This document shows, one piece after another, positions 50,042-60,921 of a DNA stretch of 64,000 bases. A program made the translations under genes and the position numbers. The DNA lies in the NCBI GenBank assembly GCA_051453625.1, contig JBOZIK010000001.1:283087121-283151120 (forward strand). Reading direction: 5' to 3'. The notes under the pieces are model-generated. The model was not told where the DNA came from and ran no database searches. It worked only from the letters and a program-made list of their open reading frames with translations. Numbering within the stretch: the first letter of the stretch is position 1; every line of letters starts with the position of its first letter. Origin of the DNA: Welwitschia mirabilis. Lineage: Eukaryota; Gnetophyta; Gnetopsida; Welwitschiales.

Positions 50042-50460
50042 GNNNNNNNNNNTATTCATCATCTAATAATCAAATTAAACCTTCTTGTGTTAAAATTTAC
50101 CCTCACTTACATTAAAAACTCTTTAACAAAACTACCTTACTTGTTCTTATGTGCATATGCTTTATGAGATTTTGTTGGGATTTGTCCTTCTTGTCATACA
50201 TTGTGGTTTGAATAGACTACTCAAAATTTTATGATTAATTCCTTTTCATAGTTACTATACCTCTCCATTATGATCTTTTTTATTTTTTCATGATGACTAT
50301 ACCTTTGTTCTCCATTTTTCCTCTTTGAGGTTTAACAAGTTTTCTTTGTGTATTGAATAGATCAAGTTTTTCAGTAGTGAATGTGAGAAAGATCCCTCTA
50401 TAAATCAACTTTAACTCATAACTTATTAACCCTTTTCTCTCTCTTTTTTAGTCTTAATCA

Positions 50461-51400
50461 TGACTTTGACATCAAAAGTTAGATTCTAGATCCTATCAGA
50501 GAGTTCTACATCAATATTAACTATCAAAATCATGTCCAATCTTAGGGTGATCTTGCATGATGATCAGAGTTGAGAGGATTAGAATGAAGATTTATGTCAA
50601 CAATGTAGATTTATTGTTTTCATATAGATTTAATTAAATAATACCATGTTACTTTTCAAGATTTAAATGAAGAAAAGACATGAAAAGTTATTGATCACAA
50701 GCTCAAATAGATCATACAAAAATTAGTAGTTGCTACACATAAAATGTTGATTGATAGAACTGAGTCACGTTATTCTAACTATTATGCTTTATAGAACATC
50801 TTTTATGCAAAGAATGATTTTGAATTAATAAATCTCATTATAAGCATGAACAACCTTTACTATGAAAGGGGTAAAATGCATTAGCTTATAGCTCCAATCA
50901 CAAATATTAAAACCATAGTTGTTGAGATAGATCTAACCTAGAAAGTTTACATAAATTATGTGAATCTAGTGCATTATTATTTGGAGGATCCCTTTATTTA
51001 TAACTACATGCTATCTCTTCATAAAAGTAAGTGACTACTTAATATGAACTTTAACATCCTTACTAAGGATCATATTGTTGTAAAAGCTTAGTTTAACTTC
51101 TTAGACTCCTTATCCTTTGATGTGGCTTGCAAAGTTTCTCATTTTTATGGATATCGTCCTAAACATAAGAAGTCTTTTCACAAATCTCATCTATTAAAGA
51201 CATCATATCATGATAAGGGTAAGGTTTTCAAAAATAACAAAAGAATCCTAATCAGACTCCACCAAACAAGAAGCAAGTTCAGCACATTGCTACTTTGAAC
51301 AAAACAAAATATTAGTGTTCATAATGTGAAAGATCTGGTCATACATCATACTTCTATTGAATACCTTGGGATAAGATTAAATTTACACCTAAATAAAATG
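50461..51400 (+). pseudogene. Copia F gag relic
   Basis: A broken frame of about 300 codons contains 'IISMNNLYYERGKMH', 'VNLVHYYLEDPFIYNYMLSL' and a basic region, then a nucleocapsid zinc knuckle near 51.31-51.36 kb (C(S).C.RSGHTS..(C), partly lost) followed by WDKIKF. The knuckle next to the protease fixes it as gag. The capsid part is not clearly alignable, and stops are frequent. Confidence 0.6.
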
Positions 51401-51476
51401 TATTTATCCAAGAGTCTAAATCCCTTAATGATGATGATCATTATAATTCAAATGTAGTTTTAGCATTTTTAACTTT

Positions 51477-51743
51477 GTGGATATGAGTAAACACATATCT
51501 CGTGATGAAACTTGGATTCTTAAAACTAGTGCAAATTGTCACATAACTTTTCAATATGATGATTTCGATGACTTTGTTAAAGTTCCTAGTTACATTTATT
51601 TGGTAGATAGAACTCTAGTTCTAGTAGATGGTTATGATTTAGTCACTTTTAACTTAACATCACTCTCTTCACAAACTATTTCTCATGTTCTGTATGTGCC
51701 TTCTTTAAGATCTCCTCTTCTATCACTTTTCACCTTGATATGA
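51477..51743 (+). pseudogene. Copia F protease relic
   Basis: This 88-residue open frame: ETWILKTSANCHITF aligns with W.LDSGA..HM(T)..F, then 'VLVDGYDLV', then 'ISHVLYVPSLRSPLLSLFTL' equal to the conserved L.NVLYVPSLK.NLLSV. The active-site DSGA has become KTSA, so it cannot be catalytic even though the frame is open. No integrase follows; 51.9-52.77 kb is unreadable except for copia-spacer-like debris. Confidence 0.75.
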
Positions 51744-52769
51744 AAAGATTACTTAATTTCTATGACAAAGCACTTAGTAAACATTTTTATCCCACTTACA
51801 AACTAGTTACAGAAAGCTATAAATCTAGTAATCTTAGTCATCTTTAATGATGTATCCAAAAGCATAAGCTTACTTACACCACCTCTTGAGCCAAGACCTT
51901 GGATGCTCAATATCCCTTGGTTGAGGGGGGAAGATGTACCTACTAGTCCTACTTCAGTTCCTTCTATTGGTACAATTCTTTATAGCCTTTAGGAATTGAG
52001 CAATTTGATTCTTTAGACACTCTTAATTATGGTTCTCATAGTAATTCAGTAGATTGTCTAACTAAAGAAGGTAAGACTACCTATAAGTAACATCATAGTA
52101 CTTGGTCAAAGTCTACTTTCCAAGATGTTCATCACAATCAAAAGTGTAAAAATGAAACTAAATACAACTGGCATATAACTCATAATAATTATGTTGATGA
52201 TTTTCATTTAATTTCTAATGGTAAATCAACTTCTTTAAAAGACATCATTTTACATTATCAATGGATTCAATCCATAAAAGAATAATATCATGCTCTTATA
52301 AAAAATGGGAAATGATAGTTGGTTCACAAAATCAAGAAACTTATACAAGATGAAGTCATCACATTAGTACATCATCTGACCATAACATTAACAATCATTA
52401 CTCAAATAAAGATACCTAGTAAAGATAAGTTTCACTTCTTTAATCCAATATTAGATTGGCAACGAGTTAAACTCATTTTTTTCTTTTTGTACATCATGGG
52501 ATTAATTTAACTTTTAAGTCTCTGATTGAATCAAAATCTAATCCTAGTACTATGAAATGTGTAGTATACATTTTGGCCTAGCATTATGAGATGTATAATG
52601 CAAAAATTAAGCTTATCTGCTACGAGATGTATAACAGTAAATTAACTATTTATTTTACAAAGTAGTTTTCTCACATGGTAACTTCTTTTTAGAGATCTTA
52701 TTATTGGCCAAATTCCTAAGGTTTTTCCCTAGGTACTCTAGTTTTTTCTTGGAAGAGAGTGTATTTACA

Positions 52770-52784
52770 TGTTGAGGGGGAAAT
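52770..52784 (+). other. Polypurine tract of copia F
   Basis: TGTTGAGGGGGAAAT-type tract directly precedes the 3' LTR start TGCTAAGTC at 52785. Confidence 0.8.
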
Positions 52785-52952
52785 TGCTAAGTCTAGATTT
52801 ATACTATAATTCATGCCTCCAAGTACATGAAAACCCTAATGGTGTGCTTGAATATTTAAGTAAGCTCTTTGTTAAATAATAAAAGAAGACATACATTTTT
52901 AATTTTGGGAAATCTTATGCCTCTCCATTTTTGGCATTCTTATTTTTTAGCA
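52785..52952 (+). mobile_element. 3' LTR of copia F
   Basis: TGCTAAGTCTAGATTTA...TTTTTTAGCA, paired with 47465-47631. Gypsy gag/protease sequence resumes at 52953. Confidence 0.87.
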
Positions 52953-54620
52953 CTTATTCCCTTCTAAAGTAACACTTACTATTGCTACCCAGGGATCTTT
53001 AAATTTAGGCGTTCTTTGTATTACTAAGTTGAAAATAGATTGAGAAAGGGAGATTCTACTAGGGATAGTATGTTTTTATCTTCTTCTAGATAGGTCTTTC
53101 CACAACTTAGCACACTTAGGATTTTCTTGCAAGAGTTTTAAAAAGGGTAAGTTGTTATTACCATATTGCATTAAGTACTCATCAAAAGTGGGATCTGTAT
53201 TAAGCCAAGGGGTAGCTTGTCTTTTTCATATATTTCTTTGTGAAGGTTCATCTAAAGTTGAAGAAAATTTATATTTTTACAAGATTTCTATATCATCCTC
53301 TTCCTTACCTTCCTCATAATTTTTAGAAGTTGAAGTCTTATGGATAGGTGGTATTATCTCAATTATTTTATAATCTATTTTTACTTCATTTGGATTTGAA
53401 AAAGGTTAATTTATAAGAGACCTTATGGTCTTTGATTGACTAACATTGTTTGTTGAAGCACACTAATTAAATTTCCAGTGTTTGTCTTAGTTCTTCTCAA
53501 CTCTTCCATTAGATCATTTTGATTTTTTTGAGAATTTGAAAATCTTGATTAGAAGTTATTTAGTTAAAAGTTTAAATTATTTGATCTATTCTTAAAATGT
53601 TTTTAATTATTTTGTCCACTTATTCCTTGTTAATATTGCATTTGGTTTTGAAAATTGGAAGGCCTTTGGTTAAATGCACATACTGATTCAAGTATTTTCT
53701 CTTTACATGTTGGTAACAAGGGATATTCTTTTGTTATGTGAAAGTTATCTTCACATTTATCACATGTTGATATTATGTTTTTCTCATTTGCTAATTTTTA
53801 ATCTATAATCATTTGTATGTATTTCTCCAAATAAGTAGTGAAATATTTAATGACATTTATTGAATTATTTGGATCTTCCTCCTTATCATGTTTTACTTCT
53901 TTTAAGTTATTTAGTATTTGATCTATAATTTGATTTTTTAAAAATTTGGTTGAGGCTAAGTTTGACTAATTTCAATAAGATCTTCCAACAATGTCCATGC
54001 ATTATCTAAATTTAAGTTCATCAAGTTGCCATCACATGAAAAATCTACAAGTTGTTTGGGTTTTTTTATTTAATTCAATATAAAAATCATTTATTAATTA
54101 TTCTTTAGAAAATTATTAATAGGAGTATAATCTATAGCTATAAAAAATTGTTTATATGTTGTGGCATAATTCGCATTAGGTTGTTGTTGAAAGTTTGTGA
54201 CTTTTTTTTCTTTTTCTCATGGTGCTCTNNNNNNNNNNNNNNNNNNNNNNNNNNNNNNNNNNNNNNNNNNNNNNNNNNNNNNNNNNNNNNNNNNNNNNNN
54301 NNNNNNNNNNNNNNNNNNNNNNNNNNNNTTTGTGACTTTTTTTTCTTTTTCTCACGGTGCTCTTATTCATGAATATTTTGATAAAAGATTCTTGTACTTG
54401 ACTCTAGGTTTTATGACTTTTATGAGATATAGTTTTAAGCCAAATTTTTTCTCTATCTCTAAGTATAATAGAAAAAATATTCATGTATATTATATTATTA
54501 CATCATTGTTTCTCATTCCCTCGAGTGAGCACTAATTGTTCTATGTTGGAAAGATGTTGAAAAGGATCTTTATTAGGTTCTTCTAAAAATCTTATATAAG
54601 CATTTAAGGTTATTTAACTC
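52953..54620 (-). pseudogene. Gypsy E gag relic
   Basis: Minus-strand order from 54.62 kb: 'EEPNKDPFQHLSNIEQL' (DP..HL..F), 'NIFSIILRDREKIWLKTI' (LFPFSLKD.A..WL.SL), 'QVQESFIKIF' (.....F...FF), 'KRKKSH', 'KQLVDFSCDGNLMNLNLD', 'NAWTLLEDLIEIS' (.A..LLE.....). A Cys-poor spacer follows, then 'TPWLNTDPTFDEYLMQYGNN' and 'LPFLKLLQENPKCAKLWKDL' (an Athila-type pre-protease segment), ending PKFKDPW at the insertion site of F. It is strongly recognisable as Athila/Tat gag. A 100-N gap (54229-54328) interrupts it. Confidence 0.85.
54190..54367. other. Gap flanked by identical 37-38 bp (probable assembly artefact)
   Basis: TTTGTGACTTTTTTTTC...GGTGCTCT (37 bases, about 54193-54228) precedes the 100 N (54229-54328), and the same text with one C/T difference follows at 54329-54364. 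On the minus strand both encode (S)T(V/M)RKRKKSHK, but the gag family has room for only one. Confidence 0.85.
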
Positions 54621-55374
54621 ATCATCTTCACTAAGAGATAAGTCACAAGGATTTTGGATTTTACATTTTTTATAAGCTATTAATTTTTTAAGTGAAAAAT
54701 TTATATTTGGTTTTGAATCTACATTAGAAGTTCCTATCATGATTGGGGTATTATATAACATTACTTATTGTTGTTTTCTCATTTCTATAATATTGGTGTT
54801 TTTAAAAAAATTTAAATTCTAAAATAGTAAAAGCTAAAAAAATTTCTTATTAAACTCTTAAAATTCTTTATGTACCTAGGGTGTTTGTACCTAAGTTAAG
54901 CTTGAAGTCAACTAGACTTTCTATATTTTTTTCTTTACATGAATGTATCATGTCATTGCATGCTTAATGCTATATCTATAGTTTCATCTCTGTTTTCATC
55001 TAAAAAATTACCCAGATGACTACTACAAAGAAAAGAAGAAATGAAAACTAAAAATAGAGAAAAATAGAAAAAAACTAAAATAAAAACTAATAGTTATCTG
55101 CCTTATCATATGGATGATAAAAGAGATGATATCAATTTATTCTATGATAGAAAACTAAAAATAAAAATTTTATAAAAAAATTTAAAAAATTTTAACTCTA
55201 GGATGTCATCCACCTATGTCATCTAGAGGATAGACAGGATAATAAGTTCAAAAACATAGAAAGGAAAGACTATGATATCTATAGTAAAAGTACAATGCTA
55301 TCATAAATAAATACCTAGATCAAAATCCAAATCACTTATCTAGGTAATGATAATCCTCAAAATCCTTACAACCT
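54621..55374. other. Leader of gypsy E
   Basis: It lies between the PBS and gag. It contains GGATGTCATCCACC and ATGTCATCTAGAGGATAG words at 55.20-55.25 kb. The gag N-terminus may begin in 54.62-54.77 kb (minus ORF 54573-54761), but no convincing start was found. Confidence 0.5.
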
Positions 55375-55393
55375 TCATTAGTAATGGCACCAA
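55375..55393 (-). other. Primer-binding site of gypsy E (decayed)
   Basis: The minus strand reads TTGGTGCCATTACTAATGA. The Athila/Tat site as I remember it is TTGGCGCCGTTGCCGGGGA: 12 of 19 match and six of the seven differences are C-to-T or G-to-A transitions. It lies five bases from the LTR. Confidence 0.65.
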
Positions 55394-55398
55394 GATGA

Positions 55399-56622
55399 TG
55401 CAGTGTATATTTATGCAAGCATTATGTCTTTTATCAAATCCTATCAATCACAAATATATGAATAAACATAACCCACAAATATATACCAGAGTCAACCTAA
55501 ATGTCATAATCTGTCAAAGGCATTAGGCTCAAAGCTAGAGAATTGATTTAAGTGATGTATTTTTGTATTTTTTTATGATTCAAAAATGAAAATCAATAAT
55601 GCAAGAAAATAAATACACCATATAATTTAAATGAAAACTACTCTAAATGCAATATCTCTCCAACTACCAAATATCTATCACCAATATTAACCCTATATAA
55701 CCTAGATCAATAAAGACAACTATTACTAATCCTAACCAACCTAGGCTATTAAGTATATCAAACAAAATATGGAAAACATGCAACGATTAATCTAGGAAAT
55801 ATAAAATGCAATTCAAAATTATAAACCAATGACTTTAACCTTGACAAAGGTTATTTTTAATAACCTATATCACAAATGTGAAGCTATCATAAAATCATAA
55901 GCAACATAAATCATAAGGGACATGCACATGAATATTTATTAAAAGTCAAATCAACATCTAATTATAAAGTAGTAGCACTTCAATAAAGGATACACAATCT
56001 AACATCAAGGAAGAATCCTCTTTGCAACTAACAAATGGACTTTTAGTCCTTTAATATCCTATCATAAGAATCTTTAGTGCAAGGAAGATGATCAGAGTCA
56101 AGGGTGAAGACAATATTTATTTACATTAATAGATTCAAAAATAGAAAATCTAATAGATGCATCTAAAACTCTAATAGCACATAAAAAATATATGATACAT
56201 ACACAAGCTTAGTAAAGTTTGGTACATTGACTAAAATTAGATGTCATCCTTGTGGTTGTTTGGAAATAGTGAGGATGATACCACATTAAGAAAGTTCTAT
56301 ATTTATTCTTCATGTCAATTTAGTCAGCATCCTAGTTAGCATGCAAGTGGTTTCATCTAGGTGGTAATCTAGATAATGAAGGGAACAACAAAATTATTTA
56401 AGCTCTTATTCAAATGAATTTATATTTTTAAAACATTAATTATTCCTCAAAGTATGAAGTATTGAAATTAATCTAAAATTTCTCCAAATGTGCTAGTAAT
56501 TGTGCATTCACATGATTTTCTCCTTGTCTCTCAATAATCATTATTTTTGCTTAAACTTGTCTAAATGTCTTAAAAAAATACTCAAAATACCCCCTAAAAA
56601 CATACAATTTGAAATCGCAATA
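55399..56622 (-). mobile_element. 5' LTR of gypsy E
   Basis: Pairs with 42281-43518. Its minus-strand start is TATTGCGATTTC, where the canonical TG has become TA. The other end is CACTGCA. Confidence 0.9.
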
Positions 56623-59084
56623 GTGACTATTACTTGGATTTTTTACATCACCTCTATATTCTAATATTATTATTATACTATTGTGTTAATGGAATAAAGA
56701 TTGATATTTTAATCTATCATCTATTCTATTACTTTTTTCATTTTTCTATTGTCAATAGATATGAAAAATGAGATATAATAACTTAAAGAAGTATAACTTA
56801 AGAAAAATAATCTTTATTAACTAGGTACTTAAAGGAATTGAATACTCCTTATTCTTTCTCTTTTCTTATAGATATATATAAGTTCCTCCATTTTACTAAT
56901 GACTATCTTATTTTTCATGGAATGTTTGAACATATGTCAATCTATTTTTATAAAATATCATCTTGAATCTAAATTTAATTTATAAAGTTTCATCTTCTCT
57001 ATTACATAGTAATAAGAAAATGAAAATGCAATTCTATGAAATTAAGGAAGATGGAAATAAAGAATGGTAAATGAATTAACAATAGGTTTTTATTAAGAAA
57101 CGAAGCCCTTTTTCAAGTTATAACTTATCTAGAAATACACATAATTTGTTGTTATTATAATAAACTTGTGAAGAAATTCATTATAATTTTCTCTTCAAGT
57201 TATAAATATTTATTAAATATAGATGAATATGTTTTAGAAATATTAAATTAACATTAAAGAAAATCCATAAAACTCTTCATTATAATATAAATATAAAGGT
57301 AAATATCGCCAAATGAGATTTTAATGTTATAAACTAATTACTAAATGCATTTTTCCCTAAACGATAAAATTTTAAGAAGATAATAAAAAAATAAATTTAA
57401 TAAAAGTAAATTAAAAAATATATATGTTGTATCATTTATATCACCATAAGGAAATGATTGTAAGGATTATTAATAAAAATTCCAACTCATAGTTTTTATT
57501 TATTACCATCATGTATATTAGTAACATTGATGGAATTGAATTCATTTTAATTTTTTGACTTAATGAAATAATAGGAAAAAATTAAATAATTAAGTGTATT
57601 TCAACCTTAAAATTTTTTAAAAGTTTAAATCATTATGAAATTAAAATGTATTAATAAGAATAAATTGTATCTCCAAACTATTATGCATGAAAAGAATACA
57701 AGATTGAAAGTTGGTATTACAAATAGCTTAAATGGAAATAACATTCCTTTCATGTTATTTTATAGTATCTTATTTTAACCACTATGTGTGATATTAGTTA
57801 ATATGTTTCCAACCACATTGAATGCCTATATTTTAAATTATAAAATGAAAATTAAATAGGTATTAATATTTTTTAAAAATTTTAATACAGGAATAGATGC
57901 ATAGTTGAAGAAGAATAAACTCTTACATTTCCACATATTGAGGTAACTAACTAAATGTAGAGAAAATTTCTTATCAAATTTTAACATGAAATGCAATTTA
58001 GTAAGTCTTAAAAACCACTAGGTAACATTAGTAGAGTATAGATGAATAGATTGCTAAAATAGTAACCTAATAGATTCATAAGGAATTTTAAAAAAAATTA
58101 AGTTCATGTTTAAGATGTAGTTTTTCATGGACTTATAACCAAAGTTTGAAGAATAAAGCTTATAAACATTAGTCTAATCAACTACTTCATATGCCTAACT
58201 ATCCACTAATAAATCTCATGTATTATGTTTTTGAATGATTCTATTAACTTTTTCATTTAATTTTTTTTAATTTAAGATATACATGAGAACATTTCAAAAG
58301 AAATCTTAATTTATTCTTAAGTATGATGAAGTAACAAATATTATACCAAATCATATGTGAAATTTAAAGCAGTCATAAATCATTATATAAAACTAGAAAT
58401 TCCTTAAGAATAAATTACATGATTATTCATGGCTTAAAATGTCTCAATCAACTAGTGGCTAATATGATTTAAAAAATCAAAACTACTTGTTATAATATTT
58501 ATAACATGTTCTTGGCTTTTATCACTTGCAAATATATATTAAATAAAACAAAACATGTAATGACTATAAGTACACTTTTTAGTAGTAAGGAATGTAATCT
58601 ATTTGTTAAGAACATGTTAAAATTCATTTTTCAAATATTTTACTAATGGATGTTGGTACAACTAGTGGGACACTCAACCTTTATTTAGAAGGTTACATAT
58701 TTGAATATATAAGGTTCTAGGCATAACAAAATCATTAGTTTAGACAATCATGATGAAAGTTCTCTTAAGGATGAGGTATGATTACTAAAAGTAGAAGAAA
58801 CATCATAACAATAGATTAATACTATATGAGGAGAATATGTTGCACTACAAAATTATATGTTTTTAATGGGTTATTTTGAGAAGTTTTATAAGACATTTAG
58901 ATAGGTTTAAGCATAAAATGATTATTATTAAGAGTCAAAGAGAAAATTATGGTAATGCACAAATACCAATACTTCACATTTTTAGGAGGATTTAATAAGC
59001 TTCATGGCAATTTAACTTGATAAAAAGCTTTAAGAAGGCTATCATTCCCTCATGCGTATTAGTGCAAACATTACTTTCTCAAAT
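56623..59084. other. AT-rich decayed DNA with a tRNA-like relic
   Basis: No gene seen. At 58650-58715 the plus strand reads TGTTGGTACAACTAGTGGGA (box-A-like) and, 40 bases on, GGTTACATATTTGAATAT (box-B-like), spaced as in a tRNA-derived SINE. The 63-residue ORF 59017-59208 overlaps the start of the next LTR and is chance. Confidence 0.45.
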
Positions 59085-59861
59085 AAATCTTGAAATTTCC
59101 AAAATATATATTGCACAATATAACATACTAATAAAGATGGGAGTGAACCTAAGTGTTATAATTCCATTAAAGGCACAGATAAAAAGAGAGAGAATTAATT
59201 TCAAATGAAATATTATGCAATCTCTAAGTAGAAAAAATAACAATGCAAATGAATACAATATGTAAATGAGATGAAAAAATTATTCTAAATGTAACATCTA
59301 TTAGATTACCATAAAAACCTATCATAGAGATCAACTCTATGTAATCTAGATCGATAAGGGAAAGCTGTCTATAGACCAAAACTAACCTAAGCTATTAAGT
59401 GTATCAAACAAAATATGAAAACAATGCAAAGTTAGTCTAGGAAATGAAATGAGATGCACATAAACTACTAATATCAATACTAACAAAGGTTGATCTTATG
59501 ATCTATATCATAAATGAAGCTATTAAGAAATCATAAGCAACATAATCCATAAGGGAGATGCACATAAAAAATAATATAAAAAGAAAAACATTGTTTTGAT
59601 TAATTTAAACTAGCAACCATGTAACAAAGTAGCAACACTTCAATAAAGGATACACAACCTAATACTAAGGAAGATGCTTTCTGCAATAATAAGGGATGGA
59701 TCTATTACCTTCAATTTATTGTCATGATAATTTTCAATTTCAAAGAAGATAAAGTCAGAGTTAATGATGAATAAGGTATTTATTACAAATAATAACTCTA
59801 AAAACAACAAATACTAACATATGTGATAAAAGCCTAATAGCTGCACAAGAAGGCATAAGAC
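59085..59861 (-). mobile_element. Truncated third LTR of the gypsy E family
   Basis: It aligns with 55440-56195 of the E LTR ('CATAAGGGAGATGCACAT', 'GCAACACTTCAATAAAGGATACACAACCTAA', 'TCAGAGTTAATGATGAATAAGG' versus the E versions). The alignment stops near 59.86 kb, where a copia LTR begins, so the right third is missing. Same orientation as E. Confidence 0.75.
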
Positions 59862-60900
59862 ACTATTAGGATTGTAAAACACTATAGAGGAGGTAAAGTA
59901 GACTACCAGATTTATAGTGATTTGGCTCTCTAAGTCTACTCCACTTGTAAGAGGTAATACAAGCCTTTAGCCTCTTGGTTTCTTTAACCAATAAAACACT
60001 TTATTATAATCACCCTTTATCTAGGGTTATAATCATAAAACTAGCTTTTACTTAAGCAACACAGAGAATGATAGAGAGAAGCATGACAAGGTATAAGCCT
60101 TATATACTTAGATTCATTAGCATAAATTACAATCGGATAGAATAGTAAGCTATAGTTCAAATCAAATATGATCAATAAGAGAGTTCTAAATTAGATATGT
60201 GATAATAGTATTTTTCATAGTTTGGTGATACTTAAAAAATCTTGAACTTAATTATATATGAGTTTTTTTATTAAGAAAAAAACCCTAAGGATTCCTTATT
60301 TTAATGAGTGTGTCATTACCTTCCAACTCTTAGCCATTTATCCCTTGAGATCTATGAATGACATTCATCTAAAATGTTTTTTACATGGTAATGGATAGTT
60401 AATTATATTTCTAATAAAAAATATTAAACATCCCACTTTTAAAGATCATTTATGACAAAGAACTAAGACAAGGATTGGACATTCTAGTTCTGAGCTTCAG
60501 ATATTCTAGTATAGTATGATAGATTATAGGCCCAAATGTATTGGGTTAATGGATGAAAAACCCAATATGTTTATCCATGTATAGGTCTAGACATCTCAGA
60601 TTAAAGGGCTAGACATCCCAATACATTTTTCTACATATAAGTTTGGATGTCCTAAGCAAAAGAGCAGACATTCCATTACTTTTAATGCTTGACTTAAGAT
60701 TTTTGATTTGCATGATACTGTTTTTAGACTAATTCTATATTGCTAGTTAGGTTCTATTTCTCATCATTGAAATGATCTTTATTCAATAAGATCCCTCTTT
60801 TTAATAATTATAATTACAAAAAGTAGGAAAAATGATTCCTCTTAGTTCAACATCTAGTTTAATTGGATTTACTTACTCAAAAAACTTGATCCAAAATAGC
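59862..60900 (-). mobile_element. 3' LTR of copia H (minus orientation)
   Basis: The plus-strand left end reads TATTAGGATTGTAAAAC...AGAGGAGGTAAAGTAG and 'AGATTTATAGTGATTTGG', parallel to the minus LTR at 6058 (AGAGGGTGGTGAATAA, GGATTTATAGTGGTTC). The U3 part (60.48-60.68 kb) has the GACATCC/GGATGTCC word array. A (TA)n run at 60901-60921 lies at its approximate outer limit. It follows, on the minus strand, the RNase H and transposon-protein ORF of H. Confidence 0.6.
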
Positions 60901-60921
60901 TATATATATATATATATATAT
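60901..60921. repeat. (TA)n microsatellite
   Basis: About ten TA units preceded by AGC. Confidence 0.9.

Larger units (their letters stand above)
47646..50460. other. Long non-coding leader of copia F
   Basis: No readable capsid start. 47.9-48.5 kb is less AT-rich than the flanks. Minus ORF 48644-48835 contains 'RIYMDDMTRVGSKKSTKQF', a chance-like resemblance to an RT-type stretch that I do not assign. A 10-N gap is at 50043-50052. Confidence 0.4.
47465..52952 (+). mobile_element. Copia element F with very short LTRs, nested in gypsy E
   Basis: LTRs of 167-168 bp (47465-47631; 52785-52952), a nearly perfect PBS (47634-47645) and a PPT (52770-52784) delimit a 5.5-kb plus-strand copia. A gag and a protease are readable at 50.5-51.75 kb, but no integrase, RT or RNase H, so it is internally deleted or was non-autonomous. 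A long leader (47.65-50.4 kb) contains a tRNA-Glu-like relic and a hairpin beside a gap. The flanks join a continuous gypsy protease, proving insertion. No clear 5-bp target duplication (TATTT on the left, CTTAT on the right). Confidence 0.85.
42281..56622 (-). mobile_element. Ty3/gypsy element E (Athila/Tat-like, minus strand)
   Basis: Two 1.2-kb LTRs in direct repeat (42281-43518 and 55399-56622), a primer-binding site inside the right LTR, a polypurine tract inside the left LTR, gag and aspartic protease fix identity and orientation. RT, RNase H and integrase are not visible in the 3.4 kb between protease and 3' LTR, so the element is deleted or was non-autonomous. Copia F (47465-52952) is inserted in the protease. 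TGACTAT abuts the left end (42274-42280) and occurs one base from the right end (56624-56630), possibly a target-site remnant. Confidence 0.82.

Noticed and set aside
56623-56630. Exact target-site duplication for gypsy E
   Set aside because: TGACTAT is present at both ends, but on the right it is offset by one base from the LTR end and is longer than the usual 5 bp. Kept only as a possible remnant.
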